The notes beneath the pieces were generated by a model that searched no databases, was not told where the DNA came from, and worked only from the letters and a program-made list of their open reading frames with translations. Shown in pieces: positions 50,833-59,034 of a stretch of 64,000 nt of DNA (the stretch's first letter is position 1; each line of letters starts with the position of its first letter). The stretch comes from Flavivirga algicola. Lineage in GTDB: Bacteria; Bacteroidota; Bacteroidia; Flavobacteriales; Flavobacteriaceae. Location of the stretch: the NCBI RefSeq assembly GCF_012910715.1, contig NZ_JABBHF010000007.1, positions 191,001 to 255,000 of the forward strand, read 5' to 3'. Both the position numbers and the translations under genes were made by a program.

Positions 50833-51204
50833 TTACTGCCAAAAATTAACAAGTAATAAAAACCAGCCCATCACCAAAAGTAAACCACCTAGAGGAGTTA
50901 TAGGTCCTAGAAACCGAAGTTTCTTTCCTTTGGCACTGGATAAAATCAATCCGTAAATACTAAAAGAAAATAAAAGAATCCCTATCGTGAAACACCAATA
51001 AATAGAAGATGTTATAGTGTTGGAATTAAATCCTAGGATAAGCAAAACAATAGCATGATACATTTGATATTTCACCCCTGTTTCAAAACTCTTTAGTTGT
51101 TCATCTGATAGAACTTTCTTAAGCAAATGGGCACCGAAAGCACCAAAAATAACAGATAGCATACCAAATACAGAAGCCGTAGTAATAACAATTTGTTGCG
51201 TCAT
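50833..51204 (-). CDS. DUF423 small membrane protein
   Basis: 123 residues with four membrane helices. Family signatures: SVIFGAFGAHLLKK near the start, FETGVKYQMYHAIVLLILG in the middle and RFLGPITPLGGLLLVMGW at the end. The family (YgdD-like) is widespread and of unknown function. It lies 5 bases downstream of the methyltransferase gene, so they share a transcript. Confidence 0.9.
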   Translation of the reverse strand: MTQQIVITTASVFGMLSVIFGAFGAHLLKKVLSDEQLKSFETGVKYQMYHAIVLLILGFNSNTITSSIYWCFTIGILLFSFSIYGLILSSAKGKKLRFLGPITPLGGLLLVMGWFLLLVNFWQ

Positions 51205-51209
51205 AAGTA

Positions 51210-51977
51210 CTAATTTTTAAAAACCACTGGAATGATTTCACCAGGTGCTAAGCAATATTTTTTTACGTCAGCTTCAGAAAGTGTTGAGGTATAATCAACT
51301 TCTTCAACCTTAAAACCAATACTGCGGAGTTTATCAAAATAGTCGCGACCGTATACACGTACGTGATCATACTGCCCAAATATTTTTGCACGCTCTTTTT
51401 TATCTGTAATAGTGTTATCCTCAAATGTTTTTTCTCTTGCTAAGTCTTGCGGAATTTGAAAAATACCCATGCCGCCAACTTTTAAAACTCGATACAGTTC
51501 TTGCATGGCTTTTGTATCGTCTGGAATATGTTCTAAAACATGATTACAAAAAATAATATCGAATTCATCATTTTTAAATGGCAAGCTACAAATATCGGCT
51601 TTTACATCTGCCAAAGGAGAATTTAAATCGGTTGTTACATAATCAAGATTTTTCATCTTTCTAAAGCGTTTACAAAATGCCTGTTCTGGAGCGAAGTGTA
51701 GCACTTTTTTTGTGGCTGTAAAGAAATCAGTTTCGTTTTGTAAGTATAGCCATAGTAACCGATGACGTTCTAAAGATAATGTAGAAGGGGATAGTACATT
51801 ATTGCGTTGTTTACCATAACCATAAGGTAAAAAGCTTTTGAACCCCTTGTTGTCTATAGGGTCGGTATATGTATTACCTTTTAAAAAGAATGCTAAAACA
51901 GGACGGATAATATAGCTTAACCTGATGAGTAAAGGTCTTGGGATAGTGTTTAATATAATTTTGAAGGCTTTTTTCAA
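51210..51977 (-). CDS. Class I SAM-dependent methyltransferase with a TTG start
   Basis: 255 residues. Methyltransferase_11-type fold: DYVTTDLNSPLADVKADIC, then the core FDIIFCNHVLEHIPDDTKAMQELYRVLKVGGMGIFQIP. The VLEHIPDD and LKVGG motifs are typical. Substrate unknown. The predicted product begins LKKAFKIILNTIPRPLLIRL with TTG as first codon; an in-frame TGA lies three codons before it, so no upstream ATG is possible. From memory homologues begin with ATG here. The codon lies 15 bases from the left repeat of the GxxExxY cassette, so the insertion may have disturbed the start region. Confidence 0.85.
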   Translation of the reverse strand: MKKAFKIILNTIPRPLLIRLSYIIRPVLAFFLKGNTYTDPIDNKGFKSFLPYGYGKQRNNVLSPSTLSLERHRLLWLYLQNETDFFTATKKVLHFAPEQAFCKRFRKMKNLDYVTTDLNSPLADVKADICSLPFKNDEFDIIFCNHVLEHIPDDTKAMQELYRVLKVGGMGIFQIPQDLAREKTFEDNTITDKKERAKIFGQYDHVRVYGRDYFDKLRSIGFKVEEVDYTSTLSEADVKKYCLAPGEIIPVVFKN

Positions 51978-51992
51978 GATATTTCACTGAAT

Positions 51993-52026
51993 TTTTTTGA
52001 CACGAATTTCACGAATTTTCACGAAT
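51993..52026. repeat. Left inverted repeat of the GxxExxY cassette
   Basis: 34 bases starting TTTTTTGACACGAATTTCAC, containing CACGAAT three times. It matches the reverse complement of 52435-52468 at 33 of 34 positions and ends 2 bases from the GxxExxY stop codon. Confidence 0.9.
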
Positions 52027-52028
52027 GA

Positions 52029-52403
52029 TTATAGTACAATTCTTTTATATTTTAAGCTGTCTTCTCCAAAATTAATAAGAATACCGAGTTTCAGTTTTGA
52101 AACAGCCAGATAATTTAATGTTTGTTTTACGTTAGCGGGGGAGAGGCACCCAATAGCTTTTATTTCTAAGACAATTTTATCGAAAATAATGAAATCTGCT
52201 TTGTATTTGTGCGGTAAGATGTTGCCTTTATAATTTATATCGAATTTTTTTTCTCTTGAATAATCTATTCCATTGTCTATAAATTCAATTTCTAATGCAT
52301 CAGCATAAACAACCTCATTAAAACCTTTTCCTAATTGATTATGCACTTCCATACAAATGCCAATTATTTTATAGGCTTCATCTTTATGGATAATTTGAGT
52401 CAT
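52029..52403 (-). CDS. GxxExxY protein (PD-(D/E)XK nuclease-like)
   Basis: 124 residues of the GxxExxY family, named for the motif seen here as GFNEVVY (about residues 28-34). The core resembles a PD-(D/E)XK nuclease: Glu of the motif, Asp in YKADFIIF and E-x-K in IVLEIKAIG. Helix IIGICMEVHNQLGKG before it and LSPANVKQTLNYLAVSKLKLGILINFG after it are family features. Function is unknown in the literature I recall. The gene fills nearly all the space between two 34-bp inverted repeats, so it appears to be the single gene of a cassette inserted between map and the methyltransferase gene. Confidence 0.88.
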   Translation of the reverse strand: MTQIIHKDEAYKIIGICMEVHNQLGKGFNEVVYADALEIEFIDNGIDYSREKKFDINYKGNILPHKYKADFIIFDKIVLEIKAIGCLSPANVKQTLNYLAVSKLKLGILINFGEDSLKYKRIVL

Positions 52404-52434
52404 TAAAATATTGGATTATTAAGTATAGGATAAG

Positions 52435-52468
52435 ATTCGTGAAAATTCGTGAAATTAGTGTCAAAAAA
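52435..52468. repeat. Right inverted repeat of the GxxExxY cassette
   Basis: 34 bases ending TTAGTGTCAAAAAA, the inverted partner of 51993-52026 (one mismatch). Its outer end touches the map stop codon at 52469. Outside the two repeats are CTGAAT (51987-51992) and CTAAAT (52469-52474), which may be a diverged 6-base target duplication. Confidence 0.9.
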
Positions 52469-53287
52469 CTAAATTACTAAAGCCTTCTGACGGAACTCAT
52501 CCTCTTCCTTACTCTCAATACCTAAGGCTTCATGTACATAAGCAAACGTAGATAGTATTTCGGGTTTTCCGTCTACAAGTGCCACGTCATGTTCAAAATG
52601 CACACTAGGTTTCCCATCTTGCGTAACAATAGTCCAACCGTCTTTTAATTGTCTTACTTTATGAGTGCCTCCATTTATCATAGGCTCTATGGCTACTACC
52701 ATACCCTCAACAAATTTTTTACCACGACCTCTACGACCATAATTTGGCATTTCTGGATCTTCATGCATCTTTCTGCCTAATCCATGACCAACCAATTCTC
52801 TAACGACACCATAACCGTGGCTTTCGCAATGTTTTTGTATAGCATAACCAACATCGCCCACGCGATTATTTGCTTTGAATTCTCTAATACCAATATAAAG
52901 CGATTCTTTGGTTACCTGTATAAGCTTTTTTGTTTCAGGATCTACATCACCAATTTCAAAAGTATACGCATGATCTCCGTAAAACTCGTTCATTAACGCG
53001 CCACAGTCAATAGAGACAATATCACCATTTTTTAAAGGGGTATTTGTAGGTAAACCATGCACCACAGCTTCGTTTACGCTACAAAGCAAAGTTGATGGGC
53101 AGTCGTATAACCCTAAAAAACCTGGTAAAGCACCTTGATCTCTTATAAATTCTTCAGCAAGTTTATCAAGCTGCATAGTGGTAACGCCTTCCTTAACTTC
53201 TTTGGCAAGCATGCCAAGCGTTTTGGAAACTATCAATGCACTTTTGCGCATCAATTCAATTTCTTCTTTTGTTTTTACTACAATCAT
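52469..53287 (-). CDS. map: Type I methionine aminopeptidase
   Basis: Removes the initiator Met from nascent proteins; cytosolic, di-metal. 272 residues. Metal ligands are visible: Asp in VSIDCGALMNEFYGDHAYTF, His in VVRELVGHGLGRKMHEDP, Glu in VVAIEPMINGG and Glu in SVHFEHDVALVDGKP. The PNY segment after MHEDPEM is also conserved. The 3' end is intact although a cassette repeat begins immediately after the stop codon. Upstream is a -7 box. Confidence 0.96.
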   Translation of the reverse strand: MIVVKTKEEIELMRKSALIVSKTLGMLAKEVKEGVTTMQLDKLAEEFIRDQGALPGFLGLYDCPSTLLCSVNEAVVHGLPTNTPLKNGDIVSIDCGALMNEFYGDHAYTFEIGDVDPETKKLIQVTKESLYIGIREFKANNRVGDVGYAIQKHCESHGYGVVRELVGHGLGRKMHEDPEMPNYGRRGRGKKFVEGMVVAIEPMINGGTHKVRQLKDGWTIVTQDGKPSVHFEHDVALVDGKPEILSTFAYVHEALGIESKEEDEFRQKALVI

Positions 53288-53304
53288 GTCTAAAAAAATA
53301 ATGG

Positions 53305-53312
53305 CAAAGATA
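53305..53312 (-). promoter_or_regulatory. Candidate -7 box for map
   Basis: Minus-strand TATCTTTG matches TAnnTTTG 18 bases before the map start. Confidence 0.4.
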
Positions 53313-53408
53313 CTTAAAATTAAGTATTAATATTTTTTTGCTAATATGACTTTTGACATTTTTTAAAAGGCTGTAAATGAATAAATTTATATACTAAAAT
53401 GAAATAAA

Positions 53409-54674
53409 ATGTATAAAGTTGTTAGTGCTGAAGAGGCTGTTAAGGTGATTAAAAGCAACCATCGGGTTTATATTCAGGCAGCCGCGGCAGCTCCACAGTT
53501 ATTAATGAATGCCATGACAGAGCGGCACGAGGAATTAAGAAATGTTGAGGTTTGCCATTTACATGTTGAAGGAAAGGCAGGTTATGCCAATCCTGAGCTT
53601 AGCGACAGCTTTCATGTTAACTCATTTTTTATAGGAGATAATGTACGTCATACATTAACCTCTGGTAACGGCTCTTACACACCCGTTTTTCTAAGTGAGC
53701 TGCCATTATTGTTTAAGCGGAATATTTTACCATTAGACGTTGCATTAATTCATGTGTCTGTTCCAGATAAGCATGGCTATTGTTCATTAGGGGTTTCGGT
53801 AGAAGCTACCTTGGCAGCCATAGATAACGCCAAAATTGTTATTGCCCAGATAAACGAACAAATGCCAAGAACACATGGAGATGGTATTATCCATAGCACA
53901 GAAATAGATTTATTTGTTGAATGTAATGTTCCCATACCTGCTCATGCTTATGGAAACCCATCGGTTATTGAAAATAAAATAGGTGACTATGTTGCAAGTT
54001 TAATTGAAGACAAGAGCACTTTACAAATGGGAATAGGCACTATTCCCAATGCGGTATTATCTCGTTTAACTAACCATAAGGATTTAGGTTTACATACTGA
54101 AATGTTTTCTGATGGGGTTATTGATCTTATTATGAATGACGTGATTAATGGAAATTTTAAAGGGGTAAATCCAGGGCGAGCGCTAGCTACATTTTTAATA
54201 GGGTCTAAACGGTTGTATGATTATGTTGATGATAATCCGTTTGTAGAAATGCGTGCTTCAGATTATGTAAATGATGTGTCTATTATTAAACAAAACCCTA
54301 GAATGGTAGCTATTAACTCTGCTATTGAGGTAGATTTAACAGGACAAGTATGTGCTGACTCTATTGGAGCTAAAATGTATTCTGGTGTAGGTGGGCAAAT
54401 GGATTATATTAGAGGCGCATCATTAAGCCATGAAGGGAAAGCTATTATAGCCTTGCCCTCGATTACAAAGAAAGGTATTAGTAGAATAGTTCCGTCTTTA
54501 AAACCAGGGGCTGGCGTGGTTACAACAAGAGCACATGTGCATCATGTTGTTACCGAATATGGCATAGCTAATTTATATGGTAAAACAATAAAAGAACGCG
54601 TTAAAGCTTTGGTGGATATTGCTCACCCAGACCATAGAGCGTCAATCGATAAAACGTATTATCAATTAATTTAA
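53409..54674 (+). CDS. Acetyl-CoA hydrolase/CoA-transferase family protein
   Basis: 421 residues of the acetyl-CoA hydrolase/transferase family, most like 4-hydroxybutyrate or acetate CoA-transferases. Two alpha/beta CoA-transferase domains: N-terminal VIKSNHRVYIQAAAAAPQLL, LHVEGKAGY; C-terminal LQMGIGTIPNAVLSRL, HTEMFSDGVIDL, the likely catalytic Glu region INSAIEVDLTGQV, GGQMDYIRGASLS, and VTEYGIANLYGKTIKERVKAL. It moves CoA between short acyl-CoAs and acids; the physiological substrate cannot be set here. Single gene, divergent from map. Confidence 0.9.
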   Translation: MYKVVSAEEAVKVIKSNHRVYIQAAAAAPQLLMNAMTERHEELRNVEVCHLHVEGKAGYANPELSDSFHVNSFFIGDNVRHTLTSGNGSYTPVFLSELPLLFKRNILPLDVALIHVSVPDKHGYCSLGVSVEATLAAIDNAKIVIAQINEQMPRTHGDGIIHSTEIDLFVECNVPIPAHAYGNPSVIENKIGDYVASLIEDKSTLQMGIGTIPNAVLSRLTNHKDLGLHTEMFSDGVIDLIMNDVINGNFKGVNPGRALATFLIGSKRLYDYVDDNPFVEMRASDYVNDVSIIKQNPRMVAINSAIEVDLTGQVCADSIGAKMYSGVGGQMDYIRGASLSHEGKAIIALPSITKKGISRIVPSLKPGAGVVTTRAHVHHVVTEYGIANLYGKTIKERVKALVDIAHPDHRASIDKTYYQLI

Positions 54675-54681
54675 TAACACA

Positions 54682-55086
54682 CTATTTAAGAAAACTAAGA
54701 AAGCCCTTTTTTTTGGGAATTTCAGGAGGTTTTGTGTTTGTGAGTATTTGGTATATTTCTCCCCAGCCTAAAAAACCGCCTATATTTCTATCGTCAATAA
54801 ATAAATCGGCATTAATCTTTCTGCTTACATCATTGGTATACTCTTCTTCTGGGAAACTATTATTTACAGCATAGAAATGGATACCATGATCTTCACAAAA
54901 TTTAACGGCTTGATTTAATCGTTCACCAGATCTGTAAGTCCACAAAATAAGTCGGTGCCCATCGTCTTGTAGCTTTTTTAAAGTTTCAAAAGCAAATAGG
55001 ATGGGCTTCCCTATTTTAGGATATGCGTCTTCAACAATAGTTCCATCAAAATCTATTGCAATAACGAGTTGGTTGTTAAAATTCAT
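54682..55086 (-). CDS. HAD-superfamily hydrolase, small BT0820-like
   Basis: 134 residues, cap-less HAD fold. Motif I is IAIDFDGTIVEDAYP, motif II LILWTYRSGE, motif IV ADLFIDDRNIGG. The family has one structurally known member from Bacteroides; the phosphate substrate is unknown. It converges on the CoA-transferase gene with 7 bases between. Confidence 0.85.
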   Translation of the reverse strand: MNFNNQLVIAIDFDGTIVEDAYPKIGKPILFAFETLKKLQDDGHRLILWTYRSGERLNQAVKFCEDHGIHFYAVNNSFPEEEYTNDVSRKINADLFIDDRNIGGFLGWGEIYQILTNTKPPEIPKKKGFLSFLK

Positions 55087-55112
55087 TTTAAGCTATAAAC
55101 TTGGGTTTACAA

Positions 55113-55120
55113 CAAAAGTA
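55113..55120 (-). promoter_or_regulatory. Candidate -7 box for the HAD hydrolase
   Basis: Minus-strand TACTTTTG matches TAnnTTTG 27 bases before the start codon. Confidence 0.4.
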
Positions 55121-55142
55121 CAACAATTTATTTTTTGTTTAT

Positions 55143-56660
55143 TTATACCAGAGCATGTTGCGTCATAGATTCTGGCTGTTCAACCCCCATTAGCTTTAAA
55201 ATAGTAGGTGCCATATCGCCTAAAATACCATCTTCAATAGTCTTTAATTCCTTATCGATTAAAATAACAGGAACAGGGTTTGTAGTATGTGCTGTATTTG
55301 GTGAACCGTCAGGGTTTATCATGGTTTCACAATTTCCATGATCGGCTATAAGCAATGTAGAATAACCATTTTCTAAAGCTGTTGTGATAACATCTTCGAC
55401 ACATTTATCTACTGCTTCACAAGCTTTTATGGCAGCTTCCATAACTCCTGTATGTCCTACCATATCACCATTAGCAAAGTTTAAACAAACAAAATCAACC
55501 TCACCTTTTTCAAGCTCAGGAATCAAAGCATCACGTAGTTCATAAGCACTCATTTCAGGTTTCAAGTCGTATGTAGCTACTTTTGGAGAGTTTCTTAAAA
55601 TACGTGTTTCTCCATTAAAAGGTTCTTCGCGTCCCCCCGAGAAAAAGAATGTTACATGCGGATATTTTTCTGTTTCAGCGATACGAATTTGCTTTTTGTT
55701 ATTTTTTTCTAAAACTTCACCTAGTGTTTCAGATAAATTCTCTTTATTGAATATAACATTTACATTTTTATATGTTTCATCATAATTTGTAAGTGTTACA
55801 TAATGCAAATTCAATTTGTGCATGTTTTGTTCATGAAAATCGGTTTGCGATAAAGCTTCAGTTAGTTCCCTTCCACGATCTGTTCTAAAGTTAAAAAAGA
55901 TAACGACGTCACCCTCCTTGATTTTAGTTTGAGGGTTACCAGCTTCATCAACCATAATTATTGGTTTGATAAACTCATCGGTAATATCATTATTATAGCT
56001 TTTTTGAACAGTCTCTGTAACATTAGTAGATTTTTCCCCATGACCATTAACCATAGCATCATAAGCTAATTTTACACGCTCCCAACGCTTGTCTCTATCC
56101 ATAGCATAGTAACGGCCAGTAACAGTTGCTAATTTGCTATTTGTTTTCTCTAAATGACTTTCCAGTTCGGTAAGAAAACCATAACCCGATTTTGGATCTA
56201 CATCACGGCCATCTGTAAATGCATGGACAAAGGTTTGGGTTAAGCCAAAATCGTTAGCAGCTTCCAATAGTTCAAATAAATGATTAATATGAGAATGCAC
56301 TCCACCATCACTTAATAACCCTAAAAAATGAACATCTTTATTATTGGTTTTGGCGTAATTAAATGCGTCTACCAATACTTTTTCGTTATTTAATGTTTTG
56401 TTTTTAACAGCCAAGTTAACTTTTACCAAATCCTGGTAAACAATACGTCCTGCACCAAGATTCATATGTCCCACTTCACTATTTCCCATTTGGCCTTCTG
56501 GTAAACCAACGTGTAAACCATCAGTTCTTAAGGTAGCAAACGGGTATTTTTTGTAAAGTGAATCTATATAAGATGTATTTGCATGATCGATAGCAGAAAC
56601 TTTAGGGTCTGGGGAATTCCCCCAGCCATCAAGTATCATTAAGATAACTTTCTTGTTCAT
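55143..56660 (-). CDS. gpmI: 2,3-bisphosphoglycerate-independent phosphoglycerate mutase
   Basis: Interconverts 3- and 2-phosphoglycerate using two Mn ions. Start taken at the Met at 56660 (MNKKVILMILDGWGN), giving 505 residues; an in-frame Met at 56687 overlaps the promoter box. Signatures: phospho-Ser loop GQMGNSEVGHMNLGAGR, FTDGRDVDPKSGYGFL, RYYAMDRDKRWERV, FFNFRTDRGREL, VTFFFSGGREEPFNGE, NFANGDMVGHTG and LIADHGNCETMI carrying metal ligands. Single gene. Confidence 0.97.
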   Translation of the reverse strand: MNKKVILMILDGWGNSPDPKVSAIDHANTSYIDSLYKKYPFATLRTDGLHVGLPEGQMGNSEVGHMNLGAGRIVYQDLVKVNLAVKNKTLNNEKVLVDAFNYAKTNNKDVHFLGLLSDGGVHSHINHLFELLEAANDFGLTQTFVHAFTDGRDVDPKSGYGFLTELESHLEKTNSKLATVTGRYYAMDRDKRWERVKLAYDAMVNGHGEKSTNVTETVQKSYNNDITDEFIKPIIMVDEAGNPQTKIKEGDVVIFFNFRTDRGRELTEALSQTDFHEQNMHKLNLHYVTLTNYDETYKNVNVIFNKENLSETLGEVLEKNNKKQIRIAETEKYPHVTFFFSGGREEPFNGETRILRNSPKVATYDLKPEMSAYELRDALIPELEKGEVDFVCLNFANGDMVGHTGVMEAAIKACEAVDKCVEDVITTALENGYSTLLIADHGNCETMINPDGSPNTAHTTNPVPVILIDKELKTIEDGILGDMAPTILKLMGVEQPESMTQHALV

Positions 56661-56684
56661 TTTTGTTAAAATTTTAATAAGAAG

Positions 56685-56692
56685 CAAAGATA
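56685..56692 (-). promoter_or_regulatory. Candidate -7 box for gpmI
   Basis: Minus-strand TATCTTTG matches TAnnTTTG 25 bases before the Met at 56660; this rules against the upstream Met at 56687. Confidence 0.45.
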
Positions 56693-56910
56693 AAGAAGTT
56701 AAATAAAAGAATACACAAATAACCTTTCAAATACTAGAGTTTTCAGGGCTTTTTCGAGGTTTATAAAAAAAGAATCATTCAGTTAATTATTTGTGAAAAA
56801 AAAGTTAAAAATGTGTTATTTATTGTTTTTTGTGTAACAGTTTAAAATTAATATCGTCTCTTTAATATATCAAAAAACGAAAAATCATAAATCAAATTAA
56901 ATCTTTCATC

Positions 56911-57318
56911 ATGAAAAAATCAGTCATTATTACCGCCATTGCATTGTGTTTCTCTCTGGTAACTGTCAATGCTAAAACTGCTACAGAAAACATTAATATG
57001 ACGCCTGTTGAGTTTGAATTTAAAGTGAACTCATTTTGTGTTTCAATTGCTAAAGGAGATTTAGAAACTGTTAAGAAACTTATTGACAGAGGAGCAGATG
57101 TAAATGAAATGTCTAATGGAATGACCCCAATCATGTATGCTGCCAAATTTAACAGAACAGATATTTTAAAACTTTTAATAGCTAAAGGAGCTAACTTAAA
57201 AGCAAAATCTGCTAAAAAAATGACAGCACTGAAATATGCTGAATTGCACGGAGCCACAGACGCTGCTGCAATTATAAAAGATGCGTTAGCGAAAGTAAAA
57301 GCAAAAAGGAAAAAATAA
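56911..57318 (+). CDS. Secreted ankyrin-repeat protein
   Basis: 135 residues with a signal peptide (MKKSVIITAIALCFSLVTVNA). About three ankyrin units follow: NSFCVSIAKGDLETVKKLIDRGADVNE, NGMTPIMYAAKFNRTDILKLLIAKGANLKA, MTALKYAELHGATDAAAII, with the TPLH-like TPIMYAA core. It ends in a Lys-rich tail (KAKRKK). A periplasmic protein-binding role is likely; no partner visible. Confidence 0.85.
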   Translation: MKKSVIITAIALCFSLVTVNAKTATENINMTPVEFEFKVNSFCVSIAKGDLETVKKLIDRGADVNEMSNGMTPIMYAAKFNRTDILKLLIAKGANLKAKSAKKMTALKYAELHGATDAAAIIKDALAKVKAKRKK

Positions 57319-57355
57319 TTATAGAATAAATAGTTATTTTGAGTTAGTCACTCTT

Positions 57356-57382
57356 AAAAAGCCTTGATTTTCAAGGCTTTTT
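57356..57382. terminator. Bidirectional terminator between the ankyrin and M48 genes
   Basis: Twelve-bp perfect stem AAAAAGCCTTGA / TCAAGGCTTTTT with a TTT loop between convergent genes. Confidence 0.85.
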
Positions 57383-57386
57383 TGTT

Positions 57387-58154
57387 TTATTGATTTCTGT
57401 ATTTTTCTATAGCCTCTTGAATTTTTTCAATTCTGTTATCGGGGTCTGGATGTGTACTTTGGAATTCTGGAACACGATTAGGACCAGCAGCGGCTTTTAA
57501 AATTTCCATAACACCAATCATTTCTTCAGGATTATAACCAGCCTTAATCATAAAAAGCACACCAAGCTCATCACTTTCCAATTCATCATCCCTTCCATTG
57601 GTGAGCAACGTGTTTCGACCAATACCACTTACTAAGCCACCCATATCAGCTCCAACCGAGCCTGCTGTTGCCAAACCTTGCCAATATTCACTTTCTGCTA
57701 TTCTTTCTGCGCTATGACGGCCTAGAACATGACCAATTTCATGACCTAAAACTCCAGCTAATTGGTCTTCGTTTTTTAGTTTAGAAAATAAAGCATGGGT
57801 TATAAATACTTGTCCTCCAGGTAATGCAAAAGCATTAATAGTGTTTGGGTCTGCTAATAAATGAAATTCGTATTGATAAGGCGTTTCTTTGGCGATGCTG
57901 TTATTAACCAATTTATTGCCAACGTTATCAACCATAGCCTGATATTGATTATTGGGATGTAGACCACCATGTTGTTGCTTCATTTGAGGCGCGCTTTGTA
58001 AGCCAATAGCAATTTCCTTATCTGGCGTCATAGATATAGTTTGTGTCCTCCCTGTATATGGATTCACTTCTCGTTGACTACACCTTTTAATAACAAAGAA
58101 CAAGGCAATGGCTGCACCTATTAGTAAACGGACTTTAAGATTTTTTCCTCTCAT
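57387..58154 (-). CDS. M48-family metalloprotease, membrane-associated
   Basis: Zinc protease of 255 residues. An N-terminal hydrophobic segment (VRLLIGAAIALFFVIKRC) anchors or exports it; the Cys at 25 is a poor lipobox. Active site: HEIGH in GVLGHEIGHVLGRHSAERI, third zinc ligand Glu in DELESDELGVLFMIKAGY. NAFALPGGQVFITHALFSKL and the C-terminal FQSTHPDPDNRIEKI are typical of the LoiP/BepA-like M48C group that cares for outer-membrane proteins. Single gene. Confidence 0.92.
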   Translation of the reverse strand: MRGKNLKVRLLIGAAIALFFVIKRCSQREVNPYTGRTQTISMTPDKEIAIGLQSAPQMKQQHGGLHPNNQYQAMVDNVGNKLVNNSIAKETPYQYEFHLLADPNTINAFALPGGQVFITHALFSKLKNEDQLAGVLGHEIGHVLGRHSAERIAESEYWQGLATAGSVGADMGGLVSGIGRNTLLTNGRDDELESDELGVLFMIKAGYNPEEMIGVMEILKAAAGPNRVPEFQSTHPDPDNRIEKIQEAIEKYRNQ

Positions 58155-58346
58155 CTTTTTAAGTTTATTGCAATTAAAAATATAAAATTTTTAAGCACTA
58201 AGTCAACTCATTTAAAAATTATTATAAGTCTAAGTATAAAATCAACTAGTTATTAGACACTAAACTTTATTAAAAGTCACTGGAGTAATTATAGAAATAA
58301 AATTAATTTTGAGCATTCATTTATAAAAAACTATTAGATGGCTTTC

Positions 58347-58763
58347 ATGTTTAAAATTATAGAAAAAGAAAATATAAATACTGTGATTCCTTTAGTACAA
58401 AAACTAAATAACAATAAAATTTCTTATGAAGTTTTAGAACAGCGTTTTTCCGAAATGGTTACTCAAAATTATGAATGTGCAGTAATATATAATGGTGATA
58501 AGTTAATAGGTGTTACGGGTTTATGGTTTTGTACCAGACACTATTCAGGAAGAAGTGTAGAGCCAGATCATGTTTATATTGATGATGGCTATAGAGGTAT
58601 GGGGTTAGGAAAACAGTTTTTTGAATGGATTTATAATTATATTAAAGCAAAGGGATATGAGGCTGTAGAATTGAATACCTATGTAACTAATGCTCCGTCA
58701 CATAAGTTTTATTTTAATGAAGGTTTTAAAATTTTAGGATATCATTTTTTAAAAAAGATATAA
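58347..58763 (+). CDS. GNAT-family N-acetyltransferase
   Basis: 138 residues from the Met at 58347 (MFKIIEKENINTVI); an in-frame Met at 58338 adds three residues and cannot be excluded. GNAT fold with acetyl-CoA pyrophosphate loop RGMGLGKQFFEWIYNYI, the preceding strand HVYIDDGY, and the C-terminal AVELNTYVTNAPSHKFYFNEGFKILGYHF, the usual N-x-x-A-x-x-F-Y-x-x-x-G-F signature. Acceptor unknown. It stands just upstream of tRNA-Gly. Confidence 0.9.
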   Translation: MFKIIEKENINTVIPLVQKLNNNKISYEVLEQRFSEMVTQNYECAVIYNGDKLIGVTGLWFCTRHYSGRSVEPDHVYIDDGYRGMGLGKQFFEWIYNYIKAKGYEAVELNTYVTNAPSHKFYFNEGFKILGYHFLKKI

Positions 58764-58770
58764 CTTTTTC

Positions 58771-58802
58771 TTGCAAATAAGTTAACAGTTTGTATATATT
58801 TG
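58771..58802 (+). promoter_or_regulatory. Promoter of tRNA-Gly
   Basis: TTG at 58771-58773, 21-base spacer, TATATTTG at 58795-58802, ending 11 bases before the tRNA; one of the best matches to the Bacteroidota consensus in the window. Confidence 0.7.
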
Positions 58803-58813
58803 CACCATAAAAC

Positions 58814-58886
58814 GCGGGAGTAGCTCAGTTGGTAGAGCGTCAGCCTTCCAAGCTGAATGTCGCCAGTTCGAACCTGGTCTCCCGCT
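58814..58886 (+). tRNA. tRNA-Gly(TCC)
   Basis: Full cloverleaf over 73 bases: acceptor GCGGGAG pairs with CTCCCGC (58879-58885), D-arm TAGCTCAGTTGGTAGAGC, anticodon stem TCAGC/GCTGA with loop CTTCCAA so the anticodon is TCC, T-arm CCAGTTCGAACCTGG. Discriminator T at 58886; CCA is not encoded. Confidence 0.97.
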
Positions 58887-58889
58887 CTA

Positions 58890-58919
58890 AAAGCTTCATA
58901 TAAATATGAGGCTTTTTTT
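58890..58919 (+). terminator. Terminator of tRNA-Gly
   Basis: Twelve-bp stem AAAGCTTCATAT / ATATGAGGCTTT (one T-G pair) with a T run after it. Confidence 0.8.
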
Positions 58920-59004
58920 ATGCCTAATATTTTATCGATGTTATTACCCTAAGGTGAGAAGTTTATCTTGAGCGTAGTCGAAAGGAACCTGGTCTCCCGC
59001 TCTA

Positions 59005-59034
59005 AAAGCTTCATATAAATACGAGGCTTTTTTT
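59005..59034. terminator. Duplicated terminator in repeat copy 2
   Basis: Second copy of the tRNA terminator, one substitution in the stem. It may also serve the minus-strand peptidase gene ending at 59120. Confidence 0.65.

Noticed and set aside
58985-59001. Second tRNA-Gly copy
   Set aside because: Only the 3' 17 bases are repeated; no D-arm or anticodon arm, so it is a fragment in a tandem repeat.
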